A stretch of 58,558 nt of DNA from Seminavis robusta (GCA_903772945.1 CAICTM010000576.1:1-58558); one strand, 5' to 3'. Positions 1 through 11,440 are shown, counted from the stretch's first letter. Numbers and translations are program-made. Notes: a model not told the origin generated them from the letters alone.

Positions 1-2069
1 CCTTGCACGCACTTCAAGAGTCTTTTTGACCTTTACATTTTCAACTTTCATCCTTGTGCCAATGGAATCATCTGCTCAATTTTCTTGCCATCAAAGAATG
101 TCTGGCAAATGTCATGGGATTGCATTCTACTGCAAAGTCAACACGTGGGGTCCTTCGTCGACTACATGAGCTGGTCACATCGTGTTGTAGTGGAATGAAG
201 GTATGTGATCGTGCTCGTGGTAAGATGATTGCTCTTAGAAACTCAAAGAAGAGGGACGTAGTGATTGTCTGACTTGTAGAGGGGTTCCATTGTCGAGAAT
301 CATCATCACTTCCTTCTTTACTGATGTTGGTGTCATTGACTCCATTGTTCTTGACAGCTATAACAGCTAGTAGGAACACAGAGACACAGTAGTCAGAATG
401 AACAGGGAAGCTGCCTGATGAGTACTTGTAAGAGAGAACAATGTGACTGCCAGCTTCCTGTTGCTTGGTTATTGATTGTTGTTTGCTATGTTGTGGCTAA
501 GCTTGTTGATGTGCTGCTGCTGTGTTGTTGTTGCTGTTGTTATTGTTGTTGTTCTGGAATTGAGAAAAATTGAATGGCTTGGGATTAGGTTATGTTGCCA
601 AATGTTTGGCAACATGAAATTTTGTTCCCGTGGGATTGGAACATGAAAAAGAAGATAATAGTACCAAGTTCCAACTAGGTGCCAAGATGAAACCAAGTTT
701 ACTTAAGAATGTCCCAAGACACTGGTGGGAATCAAGTAATTTAAAACTCTTGGGAGTACAGTGGGTAAATAACTCTGGAATTAGAGAAAAGGCAAAAAGG
801 TTTAAGAAGTTTCCACTTGGTCATTTGGTGCTCTGCTTGGTCGGGTACCAAGAACAGATAAAACAGTTAAATTGGTGGTACCAAGGGGACCAAGGGGGTG
901 CCAAGATTTTGGCAAACTTAGCCTAGGGGAGGTACCAAGTTCAAAGGAAAAATTACATAAGGTCCAATTACATACTTAGGGAACTCTCAGGTACCAAGAA
1001 ACTGAAAACCACAATGTGAGATGCACTATAAGTACAAGTGAGGCCAAGAAGATTTAGCTATGATAGTATCTAACTACCAACTTGGTACAGGTTCCAAGTG
1101 GCTTGGGAATGAAAAAGTAAAACTTGGTCCATGGACCAAGAATGTGGCCAATAAAATAACTATTAAAAAGAGCAAAAAAGGTACCAAGTTGGAGCTCCAA
1201 TAGCTTGGTACCTCTGTGGGAACACACTCATATGCAAACCATTTTCGGCAATAAATCCACTGAGACCCTTTGCGATGACTAAACTTGGTCCAGGTACCAA
1301 GTTAGTTGATTACGGTTTGTCTAATTAATGTAACTGTCAAGAGTCCAGTGAAATTACTTAGAAGAACTTAGTACCAACTTGGGTATGGTTTACTGCTGAC
1401 CCAGCAACCAAGCAGAAAATTGCTTCGCCGGTGAGGCGGTGAAGATAGCAAAAAAAGTGACTTAACAAGGTGAGAGACTCAGAGTTTTATTCGTAGTTGA
1501 GGTACTAATTGGTCTACATTAGTTACCGTAATAGCTAATAGAGTAGTACTGTATGCATAAAACAGTGACACAATATACCACGCCTACCTGTAGCAGCTCT
1601 GTAGCCTTGCTTAGCTGCCCAAGTGATCAAGGTGATGATGTACTCGTACCGGTACTGTATGCGGTGTCTGGGTTCGCATTTGTAATTATTTGTAATTCAC
1701 TTCAAGTCAACTGGCTTTTAAATCCATGAGATCAGTTGAGTCATCATCTAGTTTTCCAATAAATCCACTTCCATGTCGGAGATTTCGTCTTTTCCCCTTT
1801 TTTCAAGCCTCCGTTTACAGTCCGGTACTACTGTACTGACCGGAGAAGGAGAACTGGATGGTGCACATGTTATTTGACCATCCAAAGGCCACTACCGGTA
1901 TCGTCAACCCTATTTATTTGTCTGCGGAGCTGAATGAACGTGACTGGACTAGCTAGAGACATACTGTAACGAACGAAAAGAGGCACGATGAGGCACAAAA
2001 GAGGCCAACCCTCTTTCATAATTTGATTGTGGAAGCAGTAGAAAGAAAGAAGAGCTGTCTTGACTCACG
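1..2069. other. Intergenic, no convincing gene; GGTACCAAG-rich tract
   Basis: I see no gene I can support here. Short open frames at 54-272 (plus) and 68-379 (minus) overlap and lack recognisable domains; 54-272 starts at a non-ATG codon. Between about 640 and 1400 the words GGTACCAAG, ACCAAGTT and their reverse complements (CTTGGTACC, AACTTGGT) recur many times, for example near 660, 850, 878, 932, 990, 1080, 1122, 1180, 1205, 1285 and 1370. A CTTGGTCCATGGACCAAG palindrome lies at 1121-1138. The tract is described again as a repeat. Confidence 0.5.
640..1400. repeat. Cluster of GGTACCAAG / CTTGGTACC words
   Basis: About ten copies of a KpnI-like core extended to GGTACCAAG, in both orientations, sit in roughly 750 bp, often paired as short palindromes. 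Spacing is irregular, so this is not a simple tandem array. It could be a degenerate dispersed repeat or a cluster of binding sites. I cannot choose between these from sequence alone. Confidence 0.45.
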
Positions 2070-2654
2070 ATGAGCTCTTCTGTGAATGCCGGTGCCAAGG
2101 CATTGCAAGAACGTCTGCACGAACTGATTACTCGTTTGGCGGCGACGACCGAATTGGTCAAGAATTGGCCGGAATCCAAAGACGACGATGCGTCGATTCA
2201 CGTGGAAACGACGACGAAACTGATCAGCCACATCAACAACGTGATTGCTTCGGTGCAACGAGTGGATGGCGTCGTCAAGGCGGATGCGTTACTGCGCAAG
2301 AACTTGCAAGAGTGTTTGATTCCCTTGGATTTGCTGGATTTGTTGGATCATGGCAATGGATTGAATCCAGACTGCTTTTCACGGGCACTGCTGCGAGAAG
2401 CACTGGGACAGCTAGCCGGACTCAAGCGACGAAAATTGGCACTCGAAATGCTGGGGGCGGCCGTACAGTCGGGGCTCAATCGGGAAGTCGCCAAGGAACG
2501 AAAGAAACAACAAAAAGAAAATACTAGTACTTCTACGGAACCAACCAAGAAAAAGAGAAAATTAGAACTATCCGGCAAAACATCATCATCCGCAGCAGAC
2601 AGCCCTGGTCAAGACGCCAAGGAACCACCCACCAAAAAACAAAGTGTCAGTTAG
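2070..2654 (+). CDS. MED10: Mediator complex subunit 10-like protein
   Basis: Single-exon ORF of 194 residues from the ATG at 2070. The N-terminal two thirds matches the MED10 pattern: a helical segment (LQERLHELITRLAAT, about residues 12-26), a second helix ending in a run of hydrophobics (ISHINNVIASVQRVDGV), then IPLDLLDLLDHGNGLNPDCF (about 87-106). The last corresponds to the family's IPLE-x-[IL]-x-YID-x-G-xNP signature. MED10 belongs to the middle module of Mediator, which bridges activators and RNA polymerase II in the nucleus. The C-terminal 60 residues are a lysine-rich, low-complexity tail (KKRK, TKKK) that could act as a nuclear localisation signal. Such a tail is not part of the core family and is probably lineage specific. 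The assignment rests on the motif and helix pattern, not on an alignment. Confidence 0.68.
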   Translation: MSSSVNAGAKALQERLHELITRLAATTELVKNWPESKDDDASIHVETTTKLISHINNVIASVQRVDGVVKADALLRKNLQECLIPLDLLDLLDHGNGLNPDCFSRALLREALGQLAGLKRRKLALEMLGAAVQSGLNREVAKERKKQQKENTSTSTEPTKKKRKLELSGKTSSSAADSPGQDAKEPPTKKQSVS

Positions 2655-4000
2655 CAATCTACACGGTAGTCGCAATTGGGCTGTATCTTATACTGGCCTT
2701 GCTTCTGAGACCTCGCGAAAATCCAATCGGAGCCAGATGATTGAATCGAATCGTTTCGTCGCACAATGCATCGTGGAGTTCAAATTGATGAATACGACAA
2801 TCACTGGATACCGAGCTTTTAAAATTGGGAAGCTACACTTATTCTCTATTACCAAAGACAAACTTTATACTATCAATATACAATATCTACATTCATTCTG
2901 CAGTTGTCTTCCCTGTATTCATGACTATTGTATCTCAATCCATGCTCTATCCGTCCACAATGGTGCAGGTACCAGTACAAAGTCTCTGCAGTCCGCTCGT
3001 TGTATATTGGCAGAAGCCAATCTGAACATGCCGGACAGAGTGGCGGGGTGGTTGTATTAATAGACCTCTAAAGACGAAGGAAGTACGCTAAAGTATTCAA
3101 TCACTGTACGATTGTACTGCATGGCCTGCTCGTGCCCTTCATTGATCGCGTCCTGACATCGGCACGGGACTACCTCAATTTCAGGTTTTCATGTGAAGCT
3201 CCAATGATCCTTAGTTAGTTAGAAACACTTTCTGTCAACTTTCAGGTTGTATGACACACCTGCCGTGACATGATCTTCGACTTTCTTTCTTTCTTTCTAT
3301 TACGCTCGCTTTATTTGATTCTTCGCCACTTGACCCGCATGATGGTGCTCGCGATCGCTCGGTGTGTCATACAACCCTCCCTCGTTTTGCTTTTGCAAGC
3401 TTGTGCCATACTACGCTGAGCTTTTGATTCATTCATTCATCCACGCGCTCACGGTGTTTCACAGAACTCTCCCTCGTTCTGCTATGAAAGCACATGTCAT
3501 GGTGCCGTCTAGCTGGCAAGCTAGGTCCATCCGACCTGCACAAAAACTCAGTTTTGTCATCGTGCCGCAAGCTACGGTACGGTGGTGGGTCCGGCCGGCC
3601 CGCACACAACTCAGTTTGCTTTGCACTAGCTTGTCGACATATCCTTCGTTGCCTGTCTCTGGTCCGTCGGTATCAGTGGTTCGAACCATTTGTCTCGTAG
3701 AGTAGGCCACCTTCACCCTTCACCCAGGCTCTTCAACTACTGTACGGACCCTCGGGCACCAAGCTAGCTAGCTAACCATTCAATTCTGTTCTCTCTCTGC
3801 TTTGGCAAGGGCAAGAAGAGCTCGTGCGTGAAACGTGAGTGATCCTGTGCTTCAGGTTTTCAGGTGAAGGAAGCAAATGGCACGCGCTCTCTCTTTCCTT
3901 TGGCTATATATCAAAGAATTTCTTTCTCTCTCACAACCAGGCTCTTCTGCCCCTGGAGGGGCTCCGGTAATCCCCAGATGACGTCACCATAAACCCCAAA
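2655..4000. other. Intergenic, no supported gene
   Basis: Overlapping short frames on both strands at 2644-3060 and 3364-3716 have no recognisable domain and look like chance ORFs. A CTTTCTTTCTTTCTAT tract lies near 3285. The phrases 'gtcatacaaccctccctcgtt' and 'cacagaactctccctcgttc' near 3366 and 3461 suggest a weak internal duplication. No RNA gene was seen. Confidence 0.4.
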
Positions 4001-4215
4001 GTGTTTGGCGAGTCGCGAGAAGTCGCGAATAGTCGCTTAGAGTCGCGCGATTCGATGCGGATTACCGAACGAGTCTTCACGATTCCACGCGACTCCTCGC
4101 GACTCCTCGCGACTCACTTCTTAAGCACTTGTATTTATCCCGATATGGTGTCGCGACTCCACGCGACTCCACGCGTTTGTACGCGACTTTATACGCGTTT
4201 GCGCGCGACTGCTCG
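4001..4215. repeat. Inverted array of GAGTCGCG / CGCGACTC words
   Basis: The left part (4008-4055) carries AGTCGCGAGA, AGTCGCGAAT, AGTCGCTTAG and AGTCGCGCGA in one orientation. The right part (about 4087-4215) carries roughly nine CGCGACT-type units in the opposite orientation (CGCGACTCCT, CGCGACTCCA and similar). The two halves can fold into a long imperfect stem. Open frames across this tract (4001-4384 plus, 4077-4421 minus) are a by-product of the 10-nt periodicity and I do not treat them as genes. Confidence 0.7.
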
Positions 4216-4384
4216 CGATTGCACACGACTGTGGTGGCCACTGCACCGGCGCGACTGCTATTGGGGGTGGGATCGCCAAAAGGCCGGTAAACCGGAGGCC
4301 CTCCAGATACTTGCCGTGCGGACCGTGGCTCCAACTTCGATTGGAGCCATCGTTGGACCCTGGCGGATGCGCACAGTGAACTGA

Positions 4385-4427
4385 CGTTTCGAGGTCCCGG
4401 TCTCAATGAGACCGGGACCACGAAACG
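4385..4427. repeat. 43-nt near-perfect palindrome (hairpin)
   Basis: Two 21-nt arms flank a single central base. The core is GGTCCCGGTCTCA facing TGAGACCGGGACC. The arms extend outward to CGTTTCG and CGAAACG, with one A/A mismatch per arm pair. It would form a very stable hairpin as DNA or RNA. It sits just outside the inverted-repeat element beginning at 4581. It could be an element terminus, a recombination site or a folded RNA 3' end; no coding gene abuts it. Confidence 0.85.
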
Positions 4428-4580
4428 AAGTCGGATCTCAATGTTATCTTCATTGTAAGTTCAGGGACAGGAGGGCCGCCCCTCCCCTCCAACTCTTTTG
4501 CTCCCTCTTTTTGCCCAATGATATACGCATTAGTTAGACTAGATTTCTAAAGTGGTAGCCAGAACAAAAGGGCTGCCTGC

Positions 4581-4717
4581 TACCTATGCGCGCTCAATGC
4601 TTCAAGCCTCACAAGTTGACTTTGTCAAACTCCTTTGCCTTCTTCTTGATTGAGCCTGTGCTTCCATGAGTTGTTACCTCTGGCATTGATCCGCCTGAGA
4701 GTGCATCCATGAATACC
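4581..4717 (+). repeat. Left inverted-repeat arm of the 4.0 kb element
   Basis: Matches the reverse complement of 8379-8615. Shared blocks include ACCTATGCGCGCTCAATGC, TTCAAGCCTCACAA and GATTGAGCCTGTGCTTCCAT. Relative to the right arm it lacks about 95 nt between the first and second blocks, so this arm carries an internal deletion or the right arm an insertion. Confidence 0.85.
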
Positions 4718-6018
4718 GGGGAGCCCGAGGTTGTACACTCGAAATACTGCACGGGCGATTGATTGGCTGAGAGACTTCCGTGGGATCTTCTTTACCGTTC
4801 CGAAAAGGCTGAATCCAATACAGGACGGAAACTCGTGACACGCACGGGTACGTCAGCAGGTTCCGTGGAACTCCTTGAGATATAGGCATCGTGAAAGGTC
4901 AATAAATCACGGAATTCACTGAACAAAGCTCAAAGCGATAAGCCCGTCTCAAAAGAGATAAAGTGCTGTTTCGCGTAATAAGTAGACAAATTCTTCGTGA
5001 CGTAAAAGGCTTGCTCGATTGCCAAGATAGGTACGGAAACAATAAGTCTCGTGTGCACCGTACTCCTGATAGCTTCTTTCGTGCGAATTGGGTGCTTTTG
5101 TCGTGTCAAGGTAAAGTCGCCAACAGTAGCGGAGCTGCGCTAACGTAGTCAATGAGGTTGCGGCTTTTGTAGGTCCTTTTCTAAGGCAATGGTGATAGTG
5201 TCGGTCGTGTAGTTGGATTGGTGGGTGGTCAACTCAAAGGTGCCTGAAACGCTCTGGTGAAGACTAGAGCTGTCAAAATTGACCAGAAGATTGTTGAGTT
5301 TGGGCTTCAAAAGTAGGCCTTGAAATCCACACCAAATGCCAGGGAAATTCCAATGGAACCAACTGTAACTGTAGTGTAGCACTGATTGTTGTAGTGTGGA
5401 GAGCTCCTTGTCAACCTTGAGACTCTCCTTCCCTTAAAAACTGCCTGAATTCTATCCTGACTGTTAATCCAATAAGGTTTTCTGGAAGGATCCAGTTCCA
5501 ATACTCCAGTAGTGGACTGGACCTCGCTGAAACCCTTCCTCAGGGGCAGCGTTAGTCAGGCAGTTCAGGGAGCCCTGTCGTGCCTCAGGAGTGTTCCAGC
5601 ACCTCCAGTAGGCACCCAAAACAAGGACTTGGTCCTGTCAGTTAGACAGGAGGGCCAGCAGTGCTCTCTGCTGGACCCTTTGGGCCAGCTCACCTCAGGG
5701 GCTGGGGGCTTTCGTTATTCATGCGTGCAGTGGCAGTCTGGGAATAGTACTATCTGCTACCTCCTACTGCTTCTGCCCCGCCTCAACAGGATTGGTAACA
5801 ACTGCTGCGGTATCAATGGGGTTACAAGCTAATCAGGATCTGTCTCAATCTTTCGTACTATTTTCTTAACTATGATGGAAAGGACGATCCTTTCTTGCTG
5901 CTTTGCTGGAGATAAGCCAGCTGCGGGTGCTGGAGCCGTAGGCAAGCATAGCGTGTTGGAGCTATCTCTGACGGGATCCAGAGCTCTCGCTCCTAAAAGT
6001 TATCGCAGCTCTGCTTGT

Positions 6019-8051
6019 TCATGGAGTGCATTGCGTGACCAGTTCGCCTCTCCATTCAGTGACAAAGTTCAACCAATCGTGAAGCTGATTGATGGATTCC
6101 GACATGAGCTGTCTGCTTAGCTCAACACCTGGGCCCGAACCAAAGATGGACCCACGTATAGTTGAAATGGTGATACGCGCCCTCTTCAAAATGTCATCCT
6201 TGGCGGAGCTGGATGTGCTTCCGCTGAAGGCGTCAAAAGTCTTGAGATTGTGGCCGAAGCCATGCTCGGGGTTTACAATAGTCTTGCAAGTGGCGGTCTT
6301 TCCGAAGAGCATCAGGGGAACAACGTGACTCATGGTGGCCATGAGATCTACCTCAAGGCGAGTTGCTTTGATGTTCTGAGAGGATCTGGACTTGTCGGCA
6401 TACTGTTTTCCGTCGTAGAACTGATCCGTTGACATGCACAGTAGCGAGAAGAAGTCTGGGAACCAGCCAACCGAGATATCGTCAAGCACATCCTCAAGTT
6501 CAGTGGCGACATCGTGCCAGGAACCGAACGTGGTTTCCCCAAACTGAAAGGTGTTGACACCAGCCACACGCTTACGAAAGTCGTCACAGTTGCTAGAGAG
6601 CTGTGCCATTCTGTCTTCCAGGTGACGAATTGGGTCATGGCGCATCAAGCCTCCAACTCTCGAATTGAGCGAAGACACCAGGTTCTTTAGGTCATCAACA
6701 TCAGCTTCGATATGGATGTTACGTTTTGGGTGGCCCCTGTCGAGTCCAGGTGTGCCGAAACCTTCGAACGTTATGCCAGATGTTGGAGTGCCTGGTCCGA
6801 CAAGGTTGATCCCGTCCACAGCTTCTTCCAGGTCTCCCATCCGATTCTGAAGATTCACAATGGTTGTCTTGTAGTGTTTAGCCAGATCCTTCATTTGGAC
6901 GTGACCTCTTTCCACTCGAACAATGAGTCCTTCCGTTCGCTTGTCAGCGGACAGAATACGCAGTCCTCGATGGAGGATGCAAACGACCAGAGATTGGGGG
7001 ATAGTCCTTCGTCTAAAGGACGGTCTCCCACCTTTGAGCTCAAAAGCCGAATGCTCGATCCAAGAGGAATCCGAGGATGTTGATGTGGTGCTAAATCTCG
7101 AGCGTGGGGATTCCCTGCTAGAGCGGCACTAGGCTGGTGATCTGTGTTTCTGGCTGACTTCCAATAAAGTCTTGACAGGTTTGTGAGCGAGCTGGGCAGA
7201 AGTCTCCAACCGACCAATGTTCCTGGATGTCCGTCCGGCGATGGTAGCGTCGTTTGTGTTTCTTGCTCGAAATGACAAAGCGTCGAGTTTGACACTCGCC
7301 GTTTTGACTTTGTTTTCCTCCTTGCGAAGCTTGAAGTCCATCTTCAATGGAGTGGAGACATCAGTGGCTGATTTGATTATCTCATCAACAGTCTTCAATT
7401 TGGGAGGGGACACCTCTGACGACCATTTGACGGCTGCGGCTTCGTCTGCTACCGACTTGTAGAAAGTCGATTTTCGTTCTTCCATCGCCAAGATAAGAGC
7501 GTCCACATGAAGGAACTTGTCGATCCATGATTCGACCTCAGCTTTGATGCTGGGGTCGACCTGGGCCAGGTCTACACATGGAGTCATGAATCCAACCGGC
7601 TTTGTGGGGTGGTCACGAATACCAACATATGCGTGTCCCATTTCCACCTCAAACTTGGTGTCGTGAGACTTGATGGCACATTTCCTAGGGTCTATCAAAC
7701 AAAACCTGTCCCTCTTGGAACTACCAATGATACCGCAGCAGTGGTGGTCGTAGAATCCTTTCTCGGGCACAAACACAGTCGCCAAGTTGCTAGGCTTACC
7801 TCCTTCTTCTCCAACACCAGTAATGCCAACCGGCGCGGAGCGCGTCGACGCATCATCATTAGAACTTACTCGCCCTCCCTCCGATCGCTGGAAACGTCCA
7901 GGTTCGCTGCTAGGCGATTCTCTTCTTCGCCACTCGCTTCGCTGGATTCATCTCAATTCCACCCAAGTCGAAAGCCTCATCATCCACAGTCTCGACAGAG
8001 GGCTTGCTAGCCGCATCAGCCGATTCCAAAAGATTTTTCCGATTTTGCCAT
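6019..8051 (-). pseudogene. Decayed element-borne coiled-coil ORF with in-frame TAG
   Basis: Reading the minus strand, one frame runs open from about 7947 down to 6019, interrupted only by a TAG at 7131-7129. The two open parts (to 7132, then from 7128) are in the same frame, so together they would encode one protein of about 590 residues or more. Further upstream a plausible start (ATG at 8051, MAKSEKSF) lies in another frame, and at least two frameshifts separate it from the main frame. A segment reading SVETVDDEAFDLGGIEMNPA lies between. The sequence is helix-rich with heptad-like stretches (VDDLKNLVSSLNSRV, IRHLEDRMAQLSSN) and an alanine- and lysine-rich middle. I do not recognise the family. 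Its position between inverted repeats suggests an element protein, but no nuclease or DDE signature is visible. TAG readthrough is possible but simple decay is likelier. Confidence 0.6.
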
Positions 8052-8378
8052 TGTTAGATACTACTCGTTTCCTTCAGTCTACTCAACTCTCACGCTTTGC
8101 CGCTTGTGAAGCAAGTTTGGTCTTAGACACAAACTAGAAGCAGTATGGGGCACAAATCCCACGTTTTATCGATCACAAGAACAGATTGAAGTAAAAAACA
8201 ACCCCCCCCGTAATAGAAAAGTGAGAAAGAGAGAGGAGATAGCAGCGGGAAAGTAGCCAAAAAGCTCAACGGTCGGAAGGAAAACCGGCGAGAAAGAGAG
8301 ATGAAAGAGCGGGAAGTGCGAGCGGAAGACGATGGAAGAGGATGGGCGAGGATGCGTCGAGCGGATGAAACATCCTGT

Positions 8379-8615
8379 GGTATTCATGTGATGCGCACTC
8401 TCAGGCGGATCATGCCAGAAGGTAACAACTCATGGAAGCACAGGCTCAATCAAGAAGAAGGCAAGGAGTTTTGACAAAGTAAATTGTGAGGCTTGAAGCA
8501 ATCAGACCATTACTTGAGGCGAAATGGTGGTGATGCTCCACATTGTCTTTGACAGCTTAACCTGCTTAGATCTCCTTTAGACTTCACCCTACTTGGCATT
8601 GAGCGCGCATAGGTA
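8379..8615 (-). repeat. Right inverted-repeat arm of the 4.0 kb element
   Basis: Inverted counterpart of 4581-4717, with the additional internal stretch of about 95 nt (roughly 8504-8597). Its outermost bases end in GCATTGAGCGCGCATAGGTA. Flanking sequence beyond 8615 does not resemble the left flank, which places the element boundary here. Confidence 0.85.
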
Positions 8616-8829
8616 CATCTATTTGGTTATCCAAAACATCAGCAGCATGGAAGCTGGCTTTATGAGATAGATGTCATGGTTTCTACGTTTAAAAAAAGGC
8701 GTTGTAACCTATAACCGTTTTCAATTCTAACCAAGAGGATTACAGGTTTACTTCACTATAGACTACTAGCAATGATTGGAACTCATAGCTACGGCCGGTA
8801 GAAATCAAGCCGGACTTTTTGCTTCATCA

Positions 8830-9408
8830 TCATTCGGAAGCTTGACGCAGAATGCGCTTTCTGCAGCTGCGGCGCCTTTGCGTGGTGTCGGGATCGCACA
8901 GCTCGATGGAGTTTACTGTCTTTGCAAATCGGATCGATTCCTTGTTCTTGGTCAAGAACTTCGAGACTGTCTCTCCACTCTGACGGCGGGCCTTGGATCT
9001 CTTGGCCCGTGATGGTCCTTCCGCCACCACGTCTTCCTTCTCCTCGTCTTCCATATCCATGACAACAATCAAGTCTTCATCATCTTTCCGACTGTCATCG
9101 TTATCATCCTCGACCAGAAATGTGGCGGACTCTTCTCCGAACGCACTGCGAGGTCGTGCCAGCAAGTGCGCAATCTCGTGTTGGACGGACGACACGTGAA
9201 AGATGGCCTCTAGGTCTTGGAGGACGCTTTGGGGAGAGTTGCGACGCATGCGTTGCAGGTCTTGATCGCAGTTTTCAATCCTGTGGGCTGCCAAACAGCT
9301 GCTGCCTTGCTGGATACCCTTGACGGCTTCTCCACTCTGTCGACGAGGCTTGGTTCTCTTGACGACCTTGATATTATTACCGGCATGTGCTTTTTGTGGT
9401 TGGACCAT
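8830..9408 (-). CDS. Hypothetical acidic/basic protein with duplicated motif
   Basis: An ATG at 9408 opens a 192-residue frame. It contains two copies of a basic motif, KRTKPRRQSGEAV (about residues 18-30) and KRSKARRQSGETV (about 136-148). Between them lie a helical stretch with paired charges and a long acidic run (VMDMEDEEKEDVV). The duplicated motif inside an otherwise unique frame argues for real coding. No enzyme or known domain is visible. The composition would fit a nuclear or chromatin-associated protein, which is inference only. It lies just outside the right arm of the 4.0 kb element, so it could also be element cargo. Confidence 0.45.
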   Translation of the reverse strand: MVQPQKAHAGNNIKVVKRTKPRRQSGEAVKGIQQGSSCLAAHRIENCDQDLQRMRRNSPQSVLQDLEAIFHVSSVQHEIAHLLARPRSAFGEESATFLVEDDNDDSRKDDEDLIVVMDMEDEEKEDVVAEGPSRAKRSKARRQSGETVSKFLTKNKESIRFAKTVNSIELCDPDTTQRRRSCRKRILRQASE

Positions 9409-11336
9409 GGTTTGTTTTTTGGTTTTGCTGGGTACTGTAGCTTGTTGGAGGTGGTGGTTTCAACTTTCTGGTTTTGAAATTGTGAGCTCTTCTCGAGTAG
9501 AAGATCGTAAGTTTAGAGTGGTGCAATCGCGGGTTTGGGTGTTTCGTGGCGTTCCTTCGTGCCATTCGCCGCAAACTGGTGAACTGTCGTGGTTTACAAG
9601 CAAGTGAGTGTCTTTGGTACTATCTCCCATAGCAAACACTCAGCAAAGGGAGATAAATTTGATAAAAGAGTCTTGTCGTCAGCTGTTCTGACATGATTTC
9701 TTTAGAGGAGTCATACCCGTTTTCTTTTAACTTCTGCCTCCTCCTAATCAGCTTTCGCAGATTCGTAACCAACGAAGGCATTGGAGCGTCCGAGTATGAC
9801 CTGTTCCAGGTACAGTACGCTTTTTTTGTTACTCGTGAAGATTGTCACTCTGAAGCAAAGAAAGCTTCGTAAAACCCTCTTCGCCACGCAACTTGCCCAC
9901 AATTTCAAGAAAGCACAGCACACAACAACTAGTTCAGGCGCTCAGGCTACCTATTAATAGCTGCATGCATGGTTGCTTGGTTGATGTCAGTGGATAGCAT
10001 AGCTCGACCAAACTCTCCCAGTGGAAAAGAAAACTTTTGTGATGCGAAAGAAACGTGATGTATTGCATTGTTTGTCTCAAAGTCCCTTGCCTATTCCCGT
10101 TTTGTTTTGCCCAAGCAAATCCATCGGGATACTGGTAACACGTATGTTGGTTTGTTGGCATGCATTACATTGATTGAAGATTACTCCTCAAACTTCGTGC
10201 AAAGACTGGTTGATGTGGTACTAGTAAGTGGAGGCTGGCTGTTTCCAAAGTGATTCTATTCTTTGCAAAAGGTAGCTCCATGTAGTACCGGTTTCTAATT
10301 TTCTGACTTGATGCCCTCGCGCAAGGTGGTACTGGTAGCAGACTTTGACGAGCGACGGTCCAAGCGATGGATACCCCGGCCGGGCAAGCAACATCTTGAC
10401 GAAACTTTACCTCCGACCAGGAAGTCATACCAGTGCAAGAATATCATAAGCAAGCCAGTCATGTATTTCCATTCTCAAATGGTTGATTGCTCCAATAGTA
10501 GACTGATGACTGGCTCCCAATTGAACAGGCAGCTACTTCCTTGGCTTGCACAGCTGTAAGACTCTGCTTGGTTGCTCCTCTGCTACGATCGTGGCGCAAT
10601 CCTGGATCGTTTCTCGACCATGACGGCTATTCGTACAATGCCGGCACAAGACGGTCGCTACTCCTCTTGATGTTCACTGCCTAGAACTTTGAAATGGCCA
10701 ATGCAGCCTTTAGCAGGTCTTTTGGCCGAATAACGTGCAGCTCACTCCTACACGATTTCGCGACGGTGTTGCTCGGACCTCGGAAACCGTACACATTTGC
10801 CAAGATTCCACCATGCTTTTCACTATCGAATCGATCGCTACAAAGGCTGAAAGAATCGAATACAGCTGAATTGTTGGCAGGATGCTAGGCTACAATTTCT
10901 TCGCCGTGTCGTCGCTGCGATTAGCTTGCTTCCCGGCTCGGGCTACTGGCAGAGCAGCACGACCAAAGAACGTGTCTGTCGCATGCCCAGCAACAACTGA
11001 CTAAAGAAGCCACATGCTGACTGAGTAGTGTATATTCCGCTTTGTGAATGTCGTTTCAATTCTGGTACCATTATAGTGCTTCGCCCTCCAAACATGGCGC
11101 CTCAATCGTCCAACTGCGCACACCCGGTTTCGTGCAAAGCGTTGCTTCATTTCCCAAGTCTTTTCTTTTTTCGACGCAGCTTCCAGACAAACATCAGCAA
11201 CAGGTACGGTCCACGAGTTCGCATGCATGTATGTCATTAGTAGTTATTTGCTATTCGGAGTCAACACTACGTCGTTGGAAGCGGAGGGCGGTAGACACCC
11301 TTACTAGAAGTCTGTTGTCCTCCACTTCGCTGAACC

Positions 11337-11440
11337 AAAGTGGCATGCATGCATGCATGCAACCTTGCTTTGATTTGCTTTGCTTTTGCCCTCATCTCAA
11401 GTCTAACCTTTTGTGTGTCCATTCTGCTTTTTCATTCGAG
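11337..11440 (+). repeat. Direct repeat copy A with (ATGC)n core
   Basis: Starts AAAGTGGCATGCATGC and continues into CTCAAGTCTAACCTTTTGT and CCATTCTG. It is matched by copy B about 400 bp downstream (11736-11840). The shared outer sequence shows a segmental duplication, not only a shared microsatellite. Confidence 0.7.

Larger units (their letters stand above)
4581..8615. mobile_element. Probable DNA transposon-like element with long inverted repeats
   Basis: The segments 4581-4717 and 8379-8615 are inverted copies of each other, starting outward with TACCTATGCGCGCTCAATGC and running inward to CATGAATACC. The copies are highly similar apart from about 95 nt present only in the right arm. The 3.7 kb between them holds one decayed coding unit on the minus strand (6019-8051) and otherwise fragmentary frames. 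No clear target-site duplication flanks the outer ends, so the element is old, truncated, or differently bounded. I do not recognise a transposase; the superfamily is unknown. Confidence 0.6.

Noticed and set aside
3660..3700. GGTTCGAACC resembling a tRNA T-loop near 3677
   Set aside because: The flanking bases do not form a T-stem or an acceptor stem, and no D- or anticodon arm precedes it.
4001..4421. Long overlapping ORFs on both strands in the octamer array
   Set aside because: They are produced by the periodic CGCGACT repeats; the translation is a repetitive arginine/threonine/serine string with no domain.
5149..5832. Small ORFs inside the 4.0 kb element (5149-5501 minus, 5512-5832 plus)
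   Set aside because: No domain, frames conflict between strands, and no continuous coding signal.
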